A stretch of DNA of 64,000 bases from Agapanthus africanus. Taxonomy: Eukaryota; Streptophyta; Magnoliopsida; Asparagales; Amaryllidaceae. The notes below the pieces were generated by a model. That model made no database searches. It had not been told where the DNA came from and saw nothing but the letters and a program-made list of their open reading frames with translations. Of the stretch, positions 33,631 through 45,239 are shown in pieces. The stretch is from positions 336,422,583 through 336,486,582 of the forward strand of contig CM057337.1 of assembly GCA_030015575.1 (NCBI GenBank), given 5' to 3'. Within the stretch, counting starts at the first letter, position 1. Every line of letters starts with the position of its first letter. The position numbers and the translations under genes were made by a program.

Positions 33631-36214
33631 GATTCCCCCTTATTTGAGGGGGTTTTGATTGTGGGGATGCTCTTCCCTGCAGGCGCAAGCCCGTGCCGTT
33701 AATTACGATACCGCATCACGGTAACCACTTTCTCCTTCTCCAGATGGTCACTTCGTGTCGTGGGTGTTTGTTTTGTTTTTTGTTGCCCGTGGATTGTATA
33801 TGGAGAATAATTTATGTTGTCGCCCGTAGGGCGTGGATTAGTCCAAATCCGTATTTTCTTAGATTTGGGTTTGGGGGTTGGGTTTAAGGATACGTTAGTC
33901 TCATTTGAGACTAAAATCAACTTAAACGTTTGTTAAGGATACGTTAATCTAATTTCAGACTAAGATCAACTTAACGGGATTGTTTAGATCCAACAAAAGA
34001 GCATTTGAACTCTATTGTTTAGTTTAGGGACATTGCGGTCGATTGCCAGTTTAAGGACATGGTGGTCCAATGTTAGTTTAAGGACATCTCGGTCTAAGGT
34101 TAAGGACATCATAGTCCGTGAGTTTAAAGACCTCACAGTCAAGGTTAATGACATCATAGTCCGTGGGTTTAAGGACCCCACAGTCCGTAGAATGTTTGGA
34201 TGTCGAGACCTGTCACCTCTTTGAAGACGTTGAAGGATTACAACAACAAATATCAGAGGAGTAAAGAGATGTACCCTCGAACCGATATGAGTTGGTTGAA
34301 AGACCTGTAGTCCAATTTGGGGCTAAGATCTGTTAGTATATTTATGAGCAGATGAGCTCAATTAATGTGAGTTGAGAACTTATGGCCAGTCTTGGGCTAA
34401 GTCCAATCAGGTTAAAATGTTTAACATTTTATTTTGGGCTGTTGAGCCATTATTTGGGCTTGGCCCTTTTAACAATGGTGAGCATTGATTTATATCTTGA
34501 CAATGTTTTTGTCTTTTGTTGAATGCAGAGAATTCATCAGAGCTCTGGGCTTATTAAAGAACAATTTATGTTCTGTCAGTGCAACACGTGGCGCGCTAGG
34601 CGCTTTGCGCCAGTCAAAGAGCGCAGTGCGCTTCTGCAACGTGCCGTACATGTAAGGGACACGTGTTGTACTTGGCGCTAGGCGCCAAATGATGAGCGCA
34701 TGATGCCAGTCTATGAGCGCTGAGCGCTAATCCATGAGCGCATTGCGCTTTCAGTTTAGTGGCACACACGTGAGTGACACGTGGTGCGCTTGGCGCTGAG
34801 CGCCAACCCATGAGCGCGGTGCTCTATTTCAGAAGTGCAAAGCGCAAGTTGTTAATTGGCGCATACGTGATTGACACGTGGCGCATTTGGCGCTGAGAGC
34901 CAGTCCAGAGAGCGCTGAGGCGCAGTTCAAGAGCGCAAAGCGCATTTGATCAATTTTATGATCTGGGAAACAAATTTATGTTCTTTTAAAAGAGACTTTG
35001 TCTCAAGATCCAAGAACAACGGTTCTTATTTTGCAGGAGATATTTCCAATCTCTTATATTGATTAAAGGCTTTGGCTTTATATATCCATGATCTGTGAGA
35101 AGAATTGTGTTCTTCTTCTTATTATTTTATGATGAGATCTCTTGATTTTTTTGTGAAAGACCTTGGTCTTGTAGATCTATGATCATTAAAGTAGTAAATT
35201 CTTCTTTTTATGAGATGATTTCATCTCTATGTTCATCATTAATATTTTTACCTTGAAGAAAGATCTTCTTGCAAGAGCTTGCTCTTTATCTTTGAGTTTC
35301 TCAAAGTTTACATGGGGGTTTCTCTGTACAAAACTTGAAGTCTCGGGGTCTTTATATAGGGCAAGCTGATCAGTTCGATCGGTTAAAGAGATCTTTTCTC
35401 TAATTGATTTGGGAATTTTCCCATCGTTGGATCTTTGATCCAAGGGCTTCTGATTTACAGAAGGTAATCTTCTTGTTTTCAACAAAAATTAGGAAATCTT
35501 CTAAACAGAATTTATTATGTATTTTTTAGTGATTTTTAATCACCATTGGATCATTGATCCAACGGTGCTCTGATTTACAGAGCACAATCTTGTTGTTTGG
35601 AAAGATTTGAGAGATCTTTCCTTAACAGAATTTAATTCTGATCAATTAATGATTTATCAATATTATTAGATCTTTGATCTAATGGTAAGGAGCTTTTAGT
35701 TCCAGCGCTAGCGCACCCGTGCTTTGCACGTGGTGCGCTGCTTAGAGCGCAGCGTACCTATCGCTAGCACACCTGTGTCCTACACATGGTGCGATGCTCA
35801 GAGCGCAGCGCACTTAGTGCTAGCGCATCCGTATCTTACACGTGATGCGCTACCTAAAGCGCAGCGCACCTAGCGCTAGCGCATCCGTGTCTTACACGTG
35901 GTGTGCTGCTTAGGGCGCAGCGCACTTGGCGCTGGATGTGAAGCGTTGCTTCAATTTGAAATTTAAATTTCAAACAGAGCTTTGCTCTGATTGGGGGAAA
36001 AAAATGCCCCCCACCGTTGCGCTCACGTGGCCCACATGTGAGTGCAGCGGTGGCAGCATCTGCGCCCTCGGATCAACTAAGAAGTCTAAACGGCATTCAT
36101 TGCCTATAAATAAGACCTTTGGTCCTCTGGGATGATCGCTGCTCATCGTGTTCCTTGTTTTTCTGAGAAATTTCATTCTCTCACAGAGCATAGCTCTCCA
36201 TCTTAAGAAATTTC
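33631..36214 (-). other. 3' non-coding tract of the Tat-like element, dense in short hairpins
   Basis: No gene. Repeated phrases GTTTAAGGACAT (33998-34190), GCGC-rich repeats with ACGTG (34570-34950), a 56-bp tandem array (35705-35928) and a chain of small inverted repeats. Those with arms of 7 nt or more include 33895-33914, 34413-34431, 35098-35116, 35212-35227, 35290-35306, 35427-35443, 35546-35562, 35565-35585, 35599-35621, 35626-35640 and 35666-35682. Confidence 0.8.
35705..35928. repeat. Four tandem 56-bp repeats
   Basis: Units start exactly at 35705, 35761, 35817 and 35873. Each has a GCGCTAGCGCA-like start, an ACACGTG/GCACGTG-like centre and a GAGCGCAGCGCA-like end. Confidence 0.92.
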
Positions 36215-38120
36215 TGTTAGTGTATATGCCCTAGGGGCCATTATTGTATCATACTAGTTTGTTTATTATTTAATGGAAGCTTGGGATATTCACAGTTGTA
36301 TTAACAGTCTTGCTCAATATATTAGTTTGCTACTTGGTTTATATCTATCTTAATATGTGTATATGTTTCTTTTAGCATATCACAAATACATATTGATAGA
36401 GCCCTTAGGATCTTGCTTGACTACCAGTGTTGTGATGACAGTCATACTAGTGGGGGCTGGGTAGTCTCAAGCACATCCTTTTTCAGGTCCCTAGTCGTTG
36501 GATTATCGAGACAGGGCATCGATACTCCGGAGTAGACTAGTGTGTATGCTTCTCATCCCAGTTAGGGAGATGGTCTGTCCTACAGCCATTAGTACGTTGT
36601 ACTGGAGATAGTATACAGGTACTCGTTGGGTTACGGGTACACTGGACAGAACTCGCAGGGAACTGTTGGTTGGTATTATACCCGTCGTCAGTTAACAGTT
36701 CCTAGGTGACATGAGTACAGCATAGTCCGTAGACTTGACACTGCTGCTTCGCCTCAAGTGTGTTCCCACTGTTCTTAGATTGCTACCCTACCACGGCTCA
36801 AAGAAGTCGTCCAAACAGGTAGCAGTTGGGTGCAGTCCCGAGGCACTTGGAGGCAGTAGCAGTTAGATAGGATTCGTCTCTCCCAGTATTGGGAGTTGAT
36901 ATCGCACTGTTTTTGGAGAGCCATTACGCAAAGTCCCTGGCCAGGGCAAGCGAGATTTACTGGTAGGTTTTCCAGTAACTTCTCAAGGTGTAATGGGATT
37001 CACTCCGACACGACTTATACCTCTTTTAGGGGACTGACGCTTGCCGCCCCAGGCCCGATATGCGATAGTCTTAGACGAACAGACCGGACTGTACGGAGAT
37101 TGTCACATCAAGCTCAGTAGGAGTTCGGATGGGTTTCCTCATCGGCCTTCTTATCGACATCTACCTGGGGACCATTACGTACAGCTAGTACAGCTTACGG
37201 CTTGTGGTTAACCCACTGCCAGCGTAGTGTCGAGTCTTTAGAGTCCCATACAGAGAGTTTCCCTGCTTCAGGCGAAACGATATAGATGTCGTATGGTTTT
37301 ACGACAGGGTTCGGACATATACATGTACTTGTGCACGTATGATGTTCGGACAGATTATACTAGCAGGCTTTGGTTTAAGCCAGATTCTAGTATTGGATTA
37401 TTGGATTTATGTAGTCTCAGTATATCCGTGTTTTTCGGATAGGAGGGGCATTCTCGTAATTACTCGAGAAGCTTCTAGAAGAAAGGTGACTCATTTAGTT
37501 TTAATTCATTTATGAATTAAACTAAATGAGGTGGAGAGCTTATGTTTTATTATCATTAATTGCACCATGACTCATGAGATGATTCATCTCAAGAATTAAA
37601 TGAAGCATAGATGATATTTGTGAAAGATATTTGTGCAAGATATTTTGTTATGCTTCATATATTTCAAAGTGAGAAGGGTTCAATTCATAATTAACAAACA
37701 CACACTCTCTCCTCAAGCTCTCCTCTTCTTAAACTTAACCCTAACCCTCTCATGTGTTGAGGTCCTAAGGGTTAGCAAGACTAATAGATCATTAATCCAC
37801 TTCTATATCTTCTAGGTCACTTGGATTAGCAATCCTAGCCACTTAGTTACCTCAAGTTAGAGGTTAAAGCTTGGAGAATGAACTCTCGGGTGGATCTTCT
37901 ATTATATCGAGGAGGCCGACGAGGAGGTGAACAAAAAGAAAAAGAAGGACTAGTATCTTGAGGTATAATCATCTATCATAGTAGTTTAGCACTTCTAAAT
38001 AGTTTGTTAGTTAGGGTTTAGCAAAGATCCGTAAAGTTAGTCGATGTTACCTTAAACAAAATGATTGTTTTACCTATTCCGCCTCCCCGCATCTTGTGGG
38101 GTGTGTAACGTTGACTTACA
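36215..38120 (+). repeat. Solo copia LTR (1906 bp) with target duplication ATTTC
   Basis: Starts TGTTAGTGTATATGCCC and ends ...GACTTACA. ATTTC at 36210-36214 is repeated at 38121-38125. It shares the conserved copia LTR blocks (GGGAGTTGATATCG, GACCGGACTGTACGG, AGTCTTTAGAGTCCC). No internal region, primer site or polypurine tract, so it is a recombination product inside the Tat-like 3' tract. Confidence 0.92.
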
Positions 38121-38125
38121 ATTTC

Positions 38126-38782
38126 AAGAGTCAAAACTCTGTCAAAACTTAGGTAAAGATTAAATCTTTTAAAGTTCTAGGGTTTTACCCATTAACAGAG
38201 CCTTGCTCTTCATAGATCTTTGATCTAAAGAAAACCCTTTTAGGGCTTCATTGACAGAGCTTTGCTCTCTTAGAATCATGGATCTTAAAGAGATCTTTTT
38301 CAGGGTTTCTTAACTCATTAACAGAGCTTTGCTTATGTAGATTTGTTAATCTCTTATGAAGAACTCTTAAGAGTTTATTCATGGATCTTGAAGATCCCAT
38401 AATTTTTAATTCATAAAAATTGATTTCAATTTTTCTGATGGATTATTTCATCATTATTTTTCTTTCAGAGTAAGGCTCTTGAGGAATTTTATTCCTTCAT
38501 GATCAGAGTTTGACAAGTGTCACTCTGTCACAGAGCATTGCTCTCAAAGGGAGATTTACTCCTCTGACCGAGAGATCTCTCATTTAATGAGAATTTCGTT
38601 TGAGGATTTTCTCACATAATGGCAGTCTCATCAAATGATGAGGCTGTTTTATTAATGATGAACTGTCATCTTGATTTTGTGGGCCCCCCTTTGGTCCCTT
38701 TCCATTGCATTGCAGTGTGGTACAAATTCTAAAGTACCAAACGCCAGAATTTAAATTAAATTATCGCACTGACAGTTGACTT
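38126..38782 (-). other. Continuation of the hairpin-rich Tat-like 3' tract
   Basis: Non-coding. Repeats of AGAGC-NNN-GCTCT at 38197-38209, 38256-38268 and 38532-38544. Longer inverted repeats at 38155-38169, 38383-38397, 38415-38434 (8-nt arms), 38578-38592 and 38637-38652. Confidence 0.8.
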
Positions 38783-39890
38783 TTGTCCCTTTTTTGCGCA
38801 GGCGTCATGTCTTTCGATCCATTTTTCCTGTTTGTTCGTTCAGAGGGAGGATTCCCTAGAGCGCCTATGGACCGGGAAGTCCTAGTATTGATCAAAGATC
38901 ATGACCCGGAACATAAGAATCTTCACCTCTGGGGGACATGGTATAATCAGATTATTAAGGGTCAGCAGAGCTTTCCGTGCATGGTACCCTCAGAGCCCAT
39001 CATGGCGATCCATTACGCCGACCCACCCCCGGTGAACTATACCGTGGAAGAAGTCAACTAGACTTCGGAAGGTCTTCTTCAGCCTGCTATGGATTTGATA
39101 CCCGTTCAGCCTCCAATGGCTTTGGATACCCTAGGGCAACGTATTTTTCAAGGCGAGGCGCGACTGTGGGGACAACCATATATGATCGGTCTAATTCCTC
39201 GTCATCCAGCTGGATATCTGCAATGGGCCCGCTATATTCTTTCAGCGAAGAAGTCACAGTTGTTGAGGTTTGGGTTGTATCCCACCATTTATGCTTCTCT
39301 CTTCCAGTATTCTACGCTTCCCGCCTGGTGGGTTAAGGCCTTTCTGGAGTAGTGGAATATTCCTACTCACACCTTCCTTTCGCTGGACCGAGAAGTATTA
39401 ATTTCTTTAGAGGAATTTGCAGAAGTTTCTGGCTTGCCGGTTATGGAGGAGCACTATGAGGAACTGCTTCCTACAGATGAATACATTTTTGGTGCCAAGC
39501 CAGTGATGACGGGCCTTACCCCAGAGAACGCCATTCAACACCAGTTCCCTAGTTTAATCAAAGTGTTGAATATTTATGAGGGCCTTTTTCTCGAATCTAG
39601 GAGCCACGGGGTTACTTTCGAGGATTTCATTGCTTGTTTTCTCCATCCGGAAGTCCTCTCGAAGGATGCTGCTAAATTCGCCAAACTTGATGACCCTTTC
39701 GGTTTAGAGTTAAACAACTTCCCAACGGTGGAGGCAGATCAAAGGAGTTTCTTCCTTCCCAACACTCTAGTTGTTCCTTTCGCGGTGGTCGCGGTCCCGA
39801 TGTGTTCCCGATGCACCCTCGTCGTATGAGGCCGTCTGTCTTCTATCCGGCTCACCGAATGATTATTGAGGTGAAAGTGGTTGTCGGTGT
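38783..39890 (+). pseudogene. Antisense ORF of Tat-like element, plant-mobile-domain-like
   Basis: A plus-strand frame opposite to the element's gag-pol. The Met at 38783 or 38807 is followed by about 350 codons in one frame, broken only by TAG at 39059-39061 and TAG at 39350-39352, then a frameshift near 39775. Visible features are LIPRHPAGYLQWARYILSA, a WW pair before the second stop, and W-x-x-x-THTFLSLDREVLISLEEF followed by GLPV. That W...THTF...E...SLEEF...GLPV pattern resembles the aminotransferase-like plant mobile domain. Antisense extra ORFs between pol and the 3' LTR are known in Tat-lineage elements (for example Grande). Function unknown. The family call rests on pattern recognition only. 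Confidence 0.65.
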
Positions 39891-39892
39891 TA

Positions 39893-40158
39893 CACGTTTG
39901 ATAGTCGCCGTTTACTTGACTAACGACCAGTTGGGAGTCTCTGTATATGAGGAGGTTTTCAATTCCCATGTCGATAGCGATCTCGAGGCCTGCTATCAAA
40001 GCTTCATATTCGGCTTCATTGTTCGTCCTTAGCTCTGTTAAGGAGAAAGCAAAGCGCATTATCCCTCCTTGTGGAGTCACGAAGATGAGGCCTATATTTG
40101 ATTATGGGTGTGCTTTGTTTGCGATTCTTCATGGAAGACGCTCCATCAAAATAGAGTT
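39893..40158 (-). pseudogene. Second (archaeal-type) RNase H domain of Tat-like pol, truncated
   Basis: The minus strand shows LYFDGASS near 40150, then after a frameshift NNEAEYEALIAGLE and YRDSQLVVSQVNGDY. These carry the D, E and D expected of an active-type RNase H. The additional RNase H is a Tat-lineage hallmark. It stops at about 39893, where plus-strand antisense-ORF sequence is joined, so the C-terminal part and the whole integrase are missing. Confidence 0.8.
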
Positions 40159-41802
40159 CCCACCAGGTATCATCCCCGTCGATCGTGTCAAACGCATGTT
40201 TGTCTGGAAATTCACAGTTCAAAGAAGAATCGGCGGGTATCGGGTGCTCAGCGAGGAAGTCGGCAATGGCCTGGCCTTTCACTGCCTTAAGAGGTCGATA
40301 AGTTATCGAGAACTCCATCAAGAGCAGGGCCCATTTAGCGAGACGTCCTGTTAATATGGCTTTCGACATCAAATACTTGAGAGGATCCACCTTTGATATG
40401 AGATGGACCTCATGTGCCAATGCGTAGTGTCTGAGCTTCGTTACCGCGAAGATCAATGCTAGGCAGTGTTTTTCGATGGGGGAGTAGTTGCTTTCTTCCC
40501 CCAGGAGAACTCGACTCAGATAGTAGAGAGCTCTTTCTTTCCCTTGATCGTTCTCTTGTGCCCACAGCGCACCTAAAGAACCTTCGAGGGCTGTTGTGTA
40601 CAGGACGAGAGGTTTTCCTTTAACGGGAGTGGCCAATACTGGCGGATTCTGTAGGTATTGCTTGATTTCGTCTAGTGCACTTTGGCATTTGTGATCCCAG
40701 ATGAAAGGAGTCCCTTTCTTCATTAGGTGACTGTAAGGACGGCACTTGCCGGAGAGATTGGCTATGAATCGCCGGATATATGCGAGCTTTCCTTGGAGAG
40801 ATCGCAGCTGCTTGAGAGTTTTTGGCGGGGGCATTTCCATGACCGCCTTGATCTTCGACGGGTCTATCTCGATGCCTTGGTGTCGGAAAATGAATCCCAG
40901 GAACTTGTCTGAGGACACTCCGAACGCGCATTTGAGAAGGTTCATTTTCAAGTTGTATTTCCGAAGGTGCTGAAACACGATCTTCATATGCTCTAAATGT
41001 TCCTCGTATGATTTGCTTTTAACTATGAGGTCGTCGATATAGCATTCGATGATTTCATGTATGAGGTCATCGAAAAACTTCGTCATGGCTCTCTGATAGG
41101 TGGCACCGGCTTTCTTTAGACCAAAAGGCATCACCTTGTAGCAGAATATACGCAAAGGGGTCCGGAAGGCAGTATGCTTTTGGTCCTCGGGATGCATCTT
41201 TATCTGATTGTATCCTGACGAGCCGTCCATGAAGGAGAAAACTTCATGAGTGTATTGTCTATCATCAGCTCGGTAACTGGCACTGGGAAGTTGTCTTTTG
41301 GGCAGGCTTTGTTGAGATCCCGAAAGTCCACACATATGCGCACCGTCCCATTCTTCTTCATCATCGGAACGATGTTGGCGATCCAGTCAGGATATTGAAC
41401 CTCTTAGACGAAGCCGGAGTCGATTAGCTTCTTGACCTCGGCGTTGATGCTCATCTTAAGCTCGAGCCGCATTCTTCTCGGTGCCTGTTTGATCGGCTTG
41501 ACGTCCGGGGATATTGCCAATTTGTGTACAGCAATCTCTGGATCTAGTCCTGGCATCTCGGAATAGTTCCATGCGAAGCAATCTTTATGCTGTATGAGCA
41601 TGTCTTTAAGCATAGCCACCCTTTCTTCAGACAATAGATCACTGACGAATGTCGGCAGCGGATAACTTGCCGTCCCCAAATCAATTTTCTTGAGGTTATC
41701 TGCAGTAGTATGTATTCCATCTTCCAGCTCTTTTGGCGCCGGTGGAAATTCTGAGATCACCTCGCCATCACTGGTTTCGAAGCACCAGGGGAGGTCATCC
41801 AT
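40159..41802 (-). pseudogene. Tat-like reverse transcriptase and RNase H pseudogene
   Basis: RT copies the element RNA into DNA. The minus strand shows the upstream region (FAWNYSEMPGLDP, then KPIKQAPRRMR), an in-frame TAA at 41404-41406 within RT, the CVDFRDLNKACPKDNFP motif in the frame after it, a frameshift near 41255, FSFMDGSSGYNQIKM, the Y-I-D-D catalytic box at about 41030-41041, and KFLGFIFRHQGIEIDPSKI. The native RNase H follows (about 40241-40609: LYTTALEGSLGALWAQ, YSPIEKHCLALIFAVTKLRHY). The usual first catalytic Asp is not evident there. At least one stop and two frameshifts, so inactive. Confidence 0.9.
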
Positions 41803-42045
41803 ATTCTCGGGCTCTTCTTCTGACAGCGTTACTACATGGCACGTACGAGATCGCTTCCAAGACTGATGTTGATCCGGTTCTACTCTCGCTGTGGGCGCGG
41901 CTTTTGGTTCATGCTTCTGCGGCTGTGTTACCCTCCAGCTGCTGGATAGAGCGAACCTGCCTTGCTGATATTGATCTTCTACCCAGTCTTTGAATGTGAA
42001 GTAGTCTTTGAGAGGATGTCCTATTGCTCGGTGATAGGAGAAATA
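41803..42045 (-). pseudogene. Tat-like polyprotein segment before RT, with degenerate third zinc-knuckle module
   Basis: The minus strand reads from 42045 as Y-FSYHRAIGHPLKDYFTFKDW-VEDQYQQG. It aligns to the knuckle modules at 47260-47301 and 46327-46368, but Phe and Tyr replace the two Cys. It is continuous with 44087 onward once the solo LTR is removed. Confidence 0.7.
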
Positions 42046-44086
42046 TGTTAGGTTTAGCTAGCACCTCATGAAGGGTTTGGAAGCATCACATGTGCCAAAA
42101 TCAAATTTTTAAGGTGCTAAGTGAACATACAATGAATCATCACTAGAAATTTAGGGTTTCATTACAATGACATCATCACAAGTAGAAAAAGCTAGGGTTT
42201 TGAGAGTACAACCTTTGTAGCTCCCTACGCTAGACTCCTTAGCTACTTGAGGGTTGGAAAAAGGTTCGCTTGAGATCCTCTAGGTCCACGACGATCCACC
42301 CGAAGCTCCTTTGCCCAAAGCTCCTTGCTTTACTCGATATGTGAATGAAGTAGAGCAAACACCCTACACAAATAAGCTAGATGTGTGTAGTATGATGATG
42401 TGGTTTGTATTCTATAATCAAAACTCTTTCTTTTTATCAACCTCACTCAAAGAAATTATCAAGAGAGGAAGAAGAAGATAGTGGCTAAGCTTTCTCACAA
42501 AAGGAAAATGATATGAGAGTGAATAATAGAAATGAGAAAAATGATTAATCTATATTAATCCTTGTCACTTCAACCATGGTTAGAATCATCTAGATTTTTA
42601 TCAAATAGGTTAAAAGACAAAAGGATAATTAACCCAAGGTTAAAAGTTGGTTGAAGCATGGTCAAAGATGATAAACATAAACCTTGTGTGAATTATCCTT
42701 TCCCTTTTTCTAAATGATAAATAAATAGATAATTCTACAATATAAGTCTTGCCTTGCCACCAAGCATGTATCAACAACCATGATACAATGTATGTATGTA
42801 TGTATGTATACATGCACATCATCATATGCATACATGCATGCATAGAAAAAGAGTTTAATTAAAGAATTAATCTAAAAGTCATTTGTTAAATCAACACTTG
42901 ATTTTGCAAACCGGTCATATCACATACGACCCAACCAATAGAAAATGCCCGATTAATATACGGTATCATATATCCGTATTTAATCGGGTCCCCGCGCATA
43001 TCTCATATGCACACTACATCTTTTCGCCTGAGCTATGAAACTTCATTGTGGGACACTAAGACTCGTCAATACGCCGGCAATAGGTAATGATCATATCAAA
43101 TACCTACAAGCCGCAAGCGGTCAGCTAAACGTAACAGCCACCCGGGTATTGAGCGATCAGAAGAAAACAAGCGAATCTGTCACAACTCCCATCGAGCCAA
43201 CCGGCAACACTACCGTACTATCCGGTCTGTTCGTCAGGTATGCTGCATATCAAGTCTAGGGATGGTAATGTCGACCCCAATAACTCAATAAGTCGTGCCG
43301 ATGAATAGTCTATAACAGATCGAGAAACTACTGATAACACTTATCAGTAAATCTCAACAGCCCTGGCCAGGGACTTACTGATATAGCCAGTCGAGCACAG
43401 CACAGCATCAACTCCCAATACCGGGAGAGACGAAAACCCCTCCTATCGCTCATTGCCTTCGTATGTCTCGGGACTGTACCCAACGGCCACCTGTTTGCAC
43501 GACTCAGTAGAGCCGTGGTAGGGTGGAAATCAAAGTACAGTGGGAGAACACACAAGACTCTATGACGATCTCGGGTCTACAGACTAACCTGCACCAGTGT
43601 CACCTGAGAACTGCTATCCGACGATAGATATAATTCCATATAGGAGTTCTCGGTGAGTCCGTCCAGTGCACCTAGTCACCACTGAGCACCCGTATACGAT
43701 CTCGATGTCAAACATCGATGAATGTGGGAACATCCATCGTCCATCATATGGGTCTAGTATCATATACGCTAGTCTACTCTGGTATATCGATGCCCCGTCT
43801 CGATATACCTATGACTAGGGACATTTCAGGATATGCTTATAAACTACGGATGTCCCACTAGTATGATCTCCATCATAATCACAGTAGTCAAGCCTATATC
43901 CTCAGGGCTTTATCAACATGTATGAATGAATAAAAAGCATGATCAAATCAACATGTCAAATAAAGAAGAACCAGATAGCATACTATCATGTCGAGCAAGA
44001 ATGTACACTGAATATATATATATATATACATGTATAAAGACATCCACTATCATATAATGGCCTCTAGGGCATACATATATCCAACA
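42046..44086 (-). repeat. Solo copia LTR (2041 bp) in Tat-like polyprotein
   Basis: On the minus strand it starts TGTTGGATATATG and ends ...CTAACA. The flanks AAATA (42041-42045) and CAATA (44087-44091) are an imperfect target duplication. The Tat reading frame is restored when the LTR and one duplicate are removed. It has a TGTA repeat (about 42788-42810) and (AT)n at 44011-44029. It belongs to the same family as the solo LTR at 49610-51709. Confidence 0.88.
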
Positions 44087-45239
44087 CAATAGTCTGGGTG
44101 AGAGACCTCGTTCGCTTGCTCGGGGTTCTTGGACTCCGGGAGGGTAATCATTTGATGTTTTATGGCGAGATTGAATATCTTCTTTGTCTTGTCTTGGGGA
44201 AAAAATATTCTCGACCCATCTTCTTTATAAGAGACGAATCCGGATTGCTCGATTCCCGATCGTGTGGCTTCTTGGTCCTGCTTTGTCGCTGTCGAACACC
44301 TTTCCTGCTCTTTGATTTATTTTTGCCTCTGTGTCGGTCCTTTTGTATGACAGGTTGACAAGGAAGGGCATTTTCATTTTTCACAACCTGCTGAAGGAAG
44401 CGCTGCGTTCTGGCTTTCTCATAGATGGCTATTTCGCGATTATGATCGTCTCGAACCTTTTGACCCGCTTCCCTTATAAGCCTGTCCATCTGTTCTTCGA
44501 ATGACGGACTTGGTATTTTCACGACGGTACCTCGTTCTGGTTCAGGGTTAGCATCTTCCCACAGAGCATCTCCTTCTTCATCAAAGTCATGTATGACATA
44601 GCAGTCGCGGAATGCCTCCCGTTTCTTGGATTGAACATACCCAAGCCCGATCGTTTCCATTCTCCCGTTGGGCAACTTTCGTTGAGTTCCGGGAACGTTC
44701 CAGATCCTGTTATAGAACCGTGCTTGTCGCGCAGTTTGCTTAAAGGGTACACCTTGTTGTTTCAATAGTCTTTTTAGTCTTTCTGTGTAATATCTGGGTA
44801 AACGGATGGGCTGGAGCCTGTCAAGTGTAGAATCCGCATCATGCCAAATTTCTTTCTCCACTTTGGTTTCTCCGGATCGGTAGAATAGGATCGCCTTTTC
44901 ACCTTTTCGCCTGGGAGGGACGTAGAATGTTTGCAGTTCTTCCACACTGTAGGTATCAAGCGCGTCTAGCTCTTTATGATGCTTTGGCGGAACCACGGCA
45001 ACCTGCAAACTTTGATCTTCATCAGCAAAGGGTTGAATTGATGGCCGAGCAGAAAATACGGCATTGACTTCATCTTCCGAGTCGCTGCTGAAGATCAACA
45101 TAGGAGTGGACGGTCCCGGCTTGTTGCACTGGGGTGGACCTGAATAAGTTTTCTTCTTCCTCCTCAGTATCACTCCCGAAGACCGGAATGGTAGTGATGG
45201 CTTTGTTCTTCGGTCTATGACAACTTTCCGTGTCCTCAA
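44087..45239 (-). pseudogene. Tat-like polyprotein segment between protease and RT
   Basis: A long minus-strand frame (1080 bp) after a frameshift near 45170 from the protease. Recognisable as the Tat linker by LPRYYTERLKRLLKQQGVPF and RKLPNGRMETIGLGY, then a charged coil-like stretch (REIAIYEKARTQRFL) and a basic tract. Near 44215 the frame shifts again: in the adjacent frame DKTKKIFNLAIKHQM continues into the knuckle module broken by the solo LTR. The function of the linker is not known to me. Confidence 0.7.

Noticed and set aside
33363..33690. Possible primer binding site at TGGAGCCTGGGCTCGA
   Set aside because: It resembles a tRNA 3' end complement only loosely, and I could not match it to a specific tRNA. 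The Tat-like element is on the minus strand and its primer site should be outside the window.
39089..39829. The antisense ORF as a captured host gene under its own control
   Set aside because: Its place between pol and 3' LTR, and decay alongside the element, fit a resident Tat-lineage antisense ORF better. No host promoter or introns seen.
39947..40354. 135-codon plus-strand frame
   Set aside because: Antisense shadow of the RNase H regions, which have clear family motifs on the minus strand.
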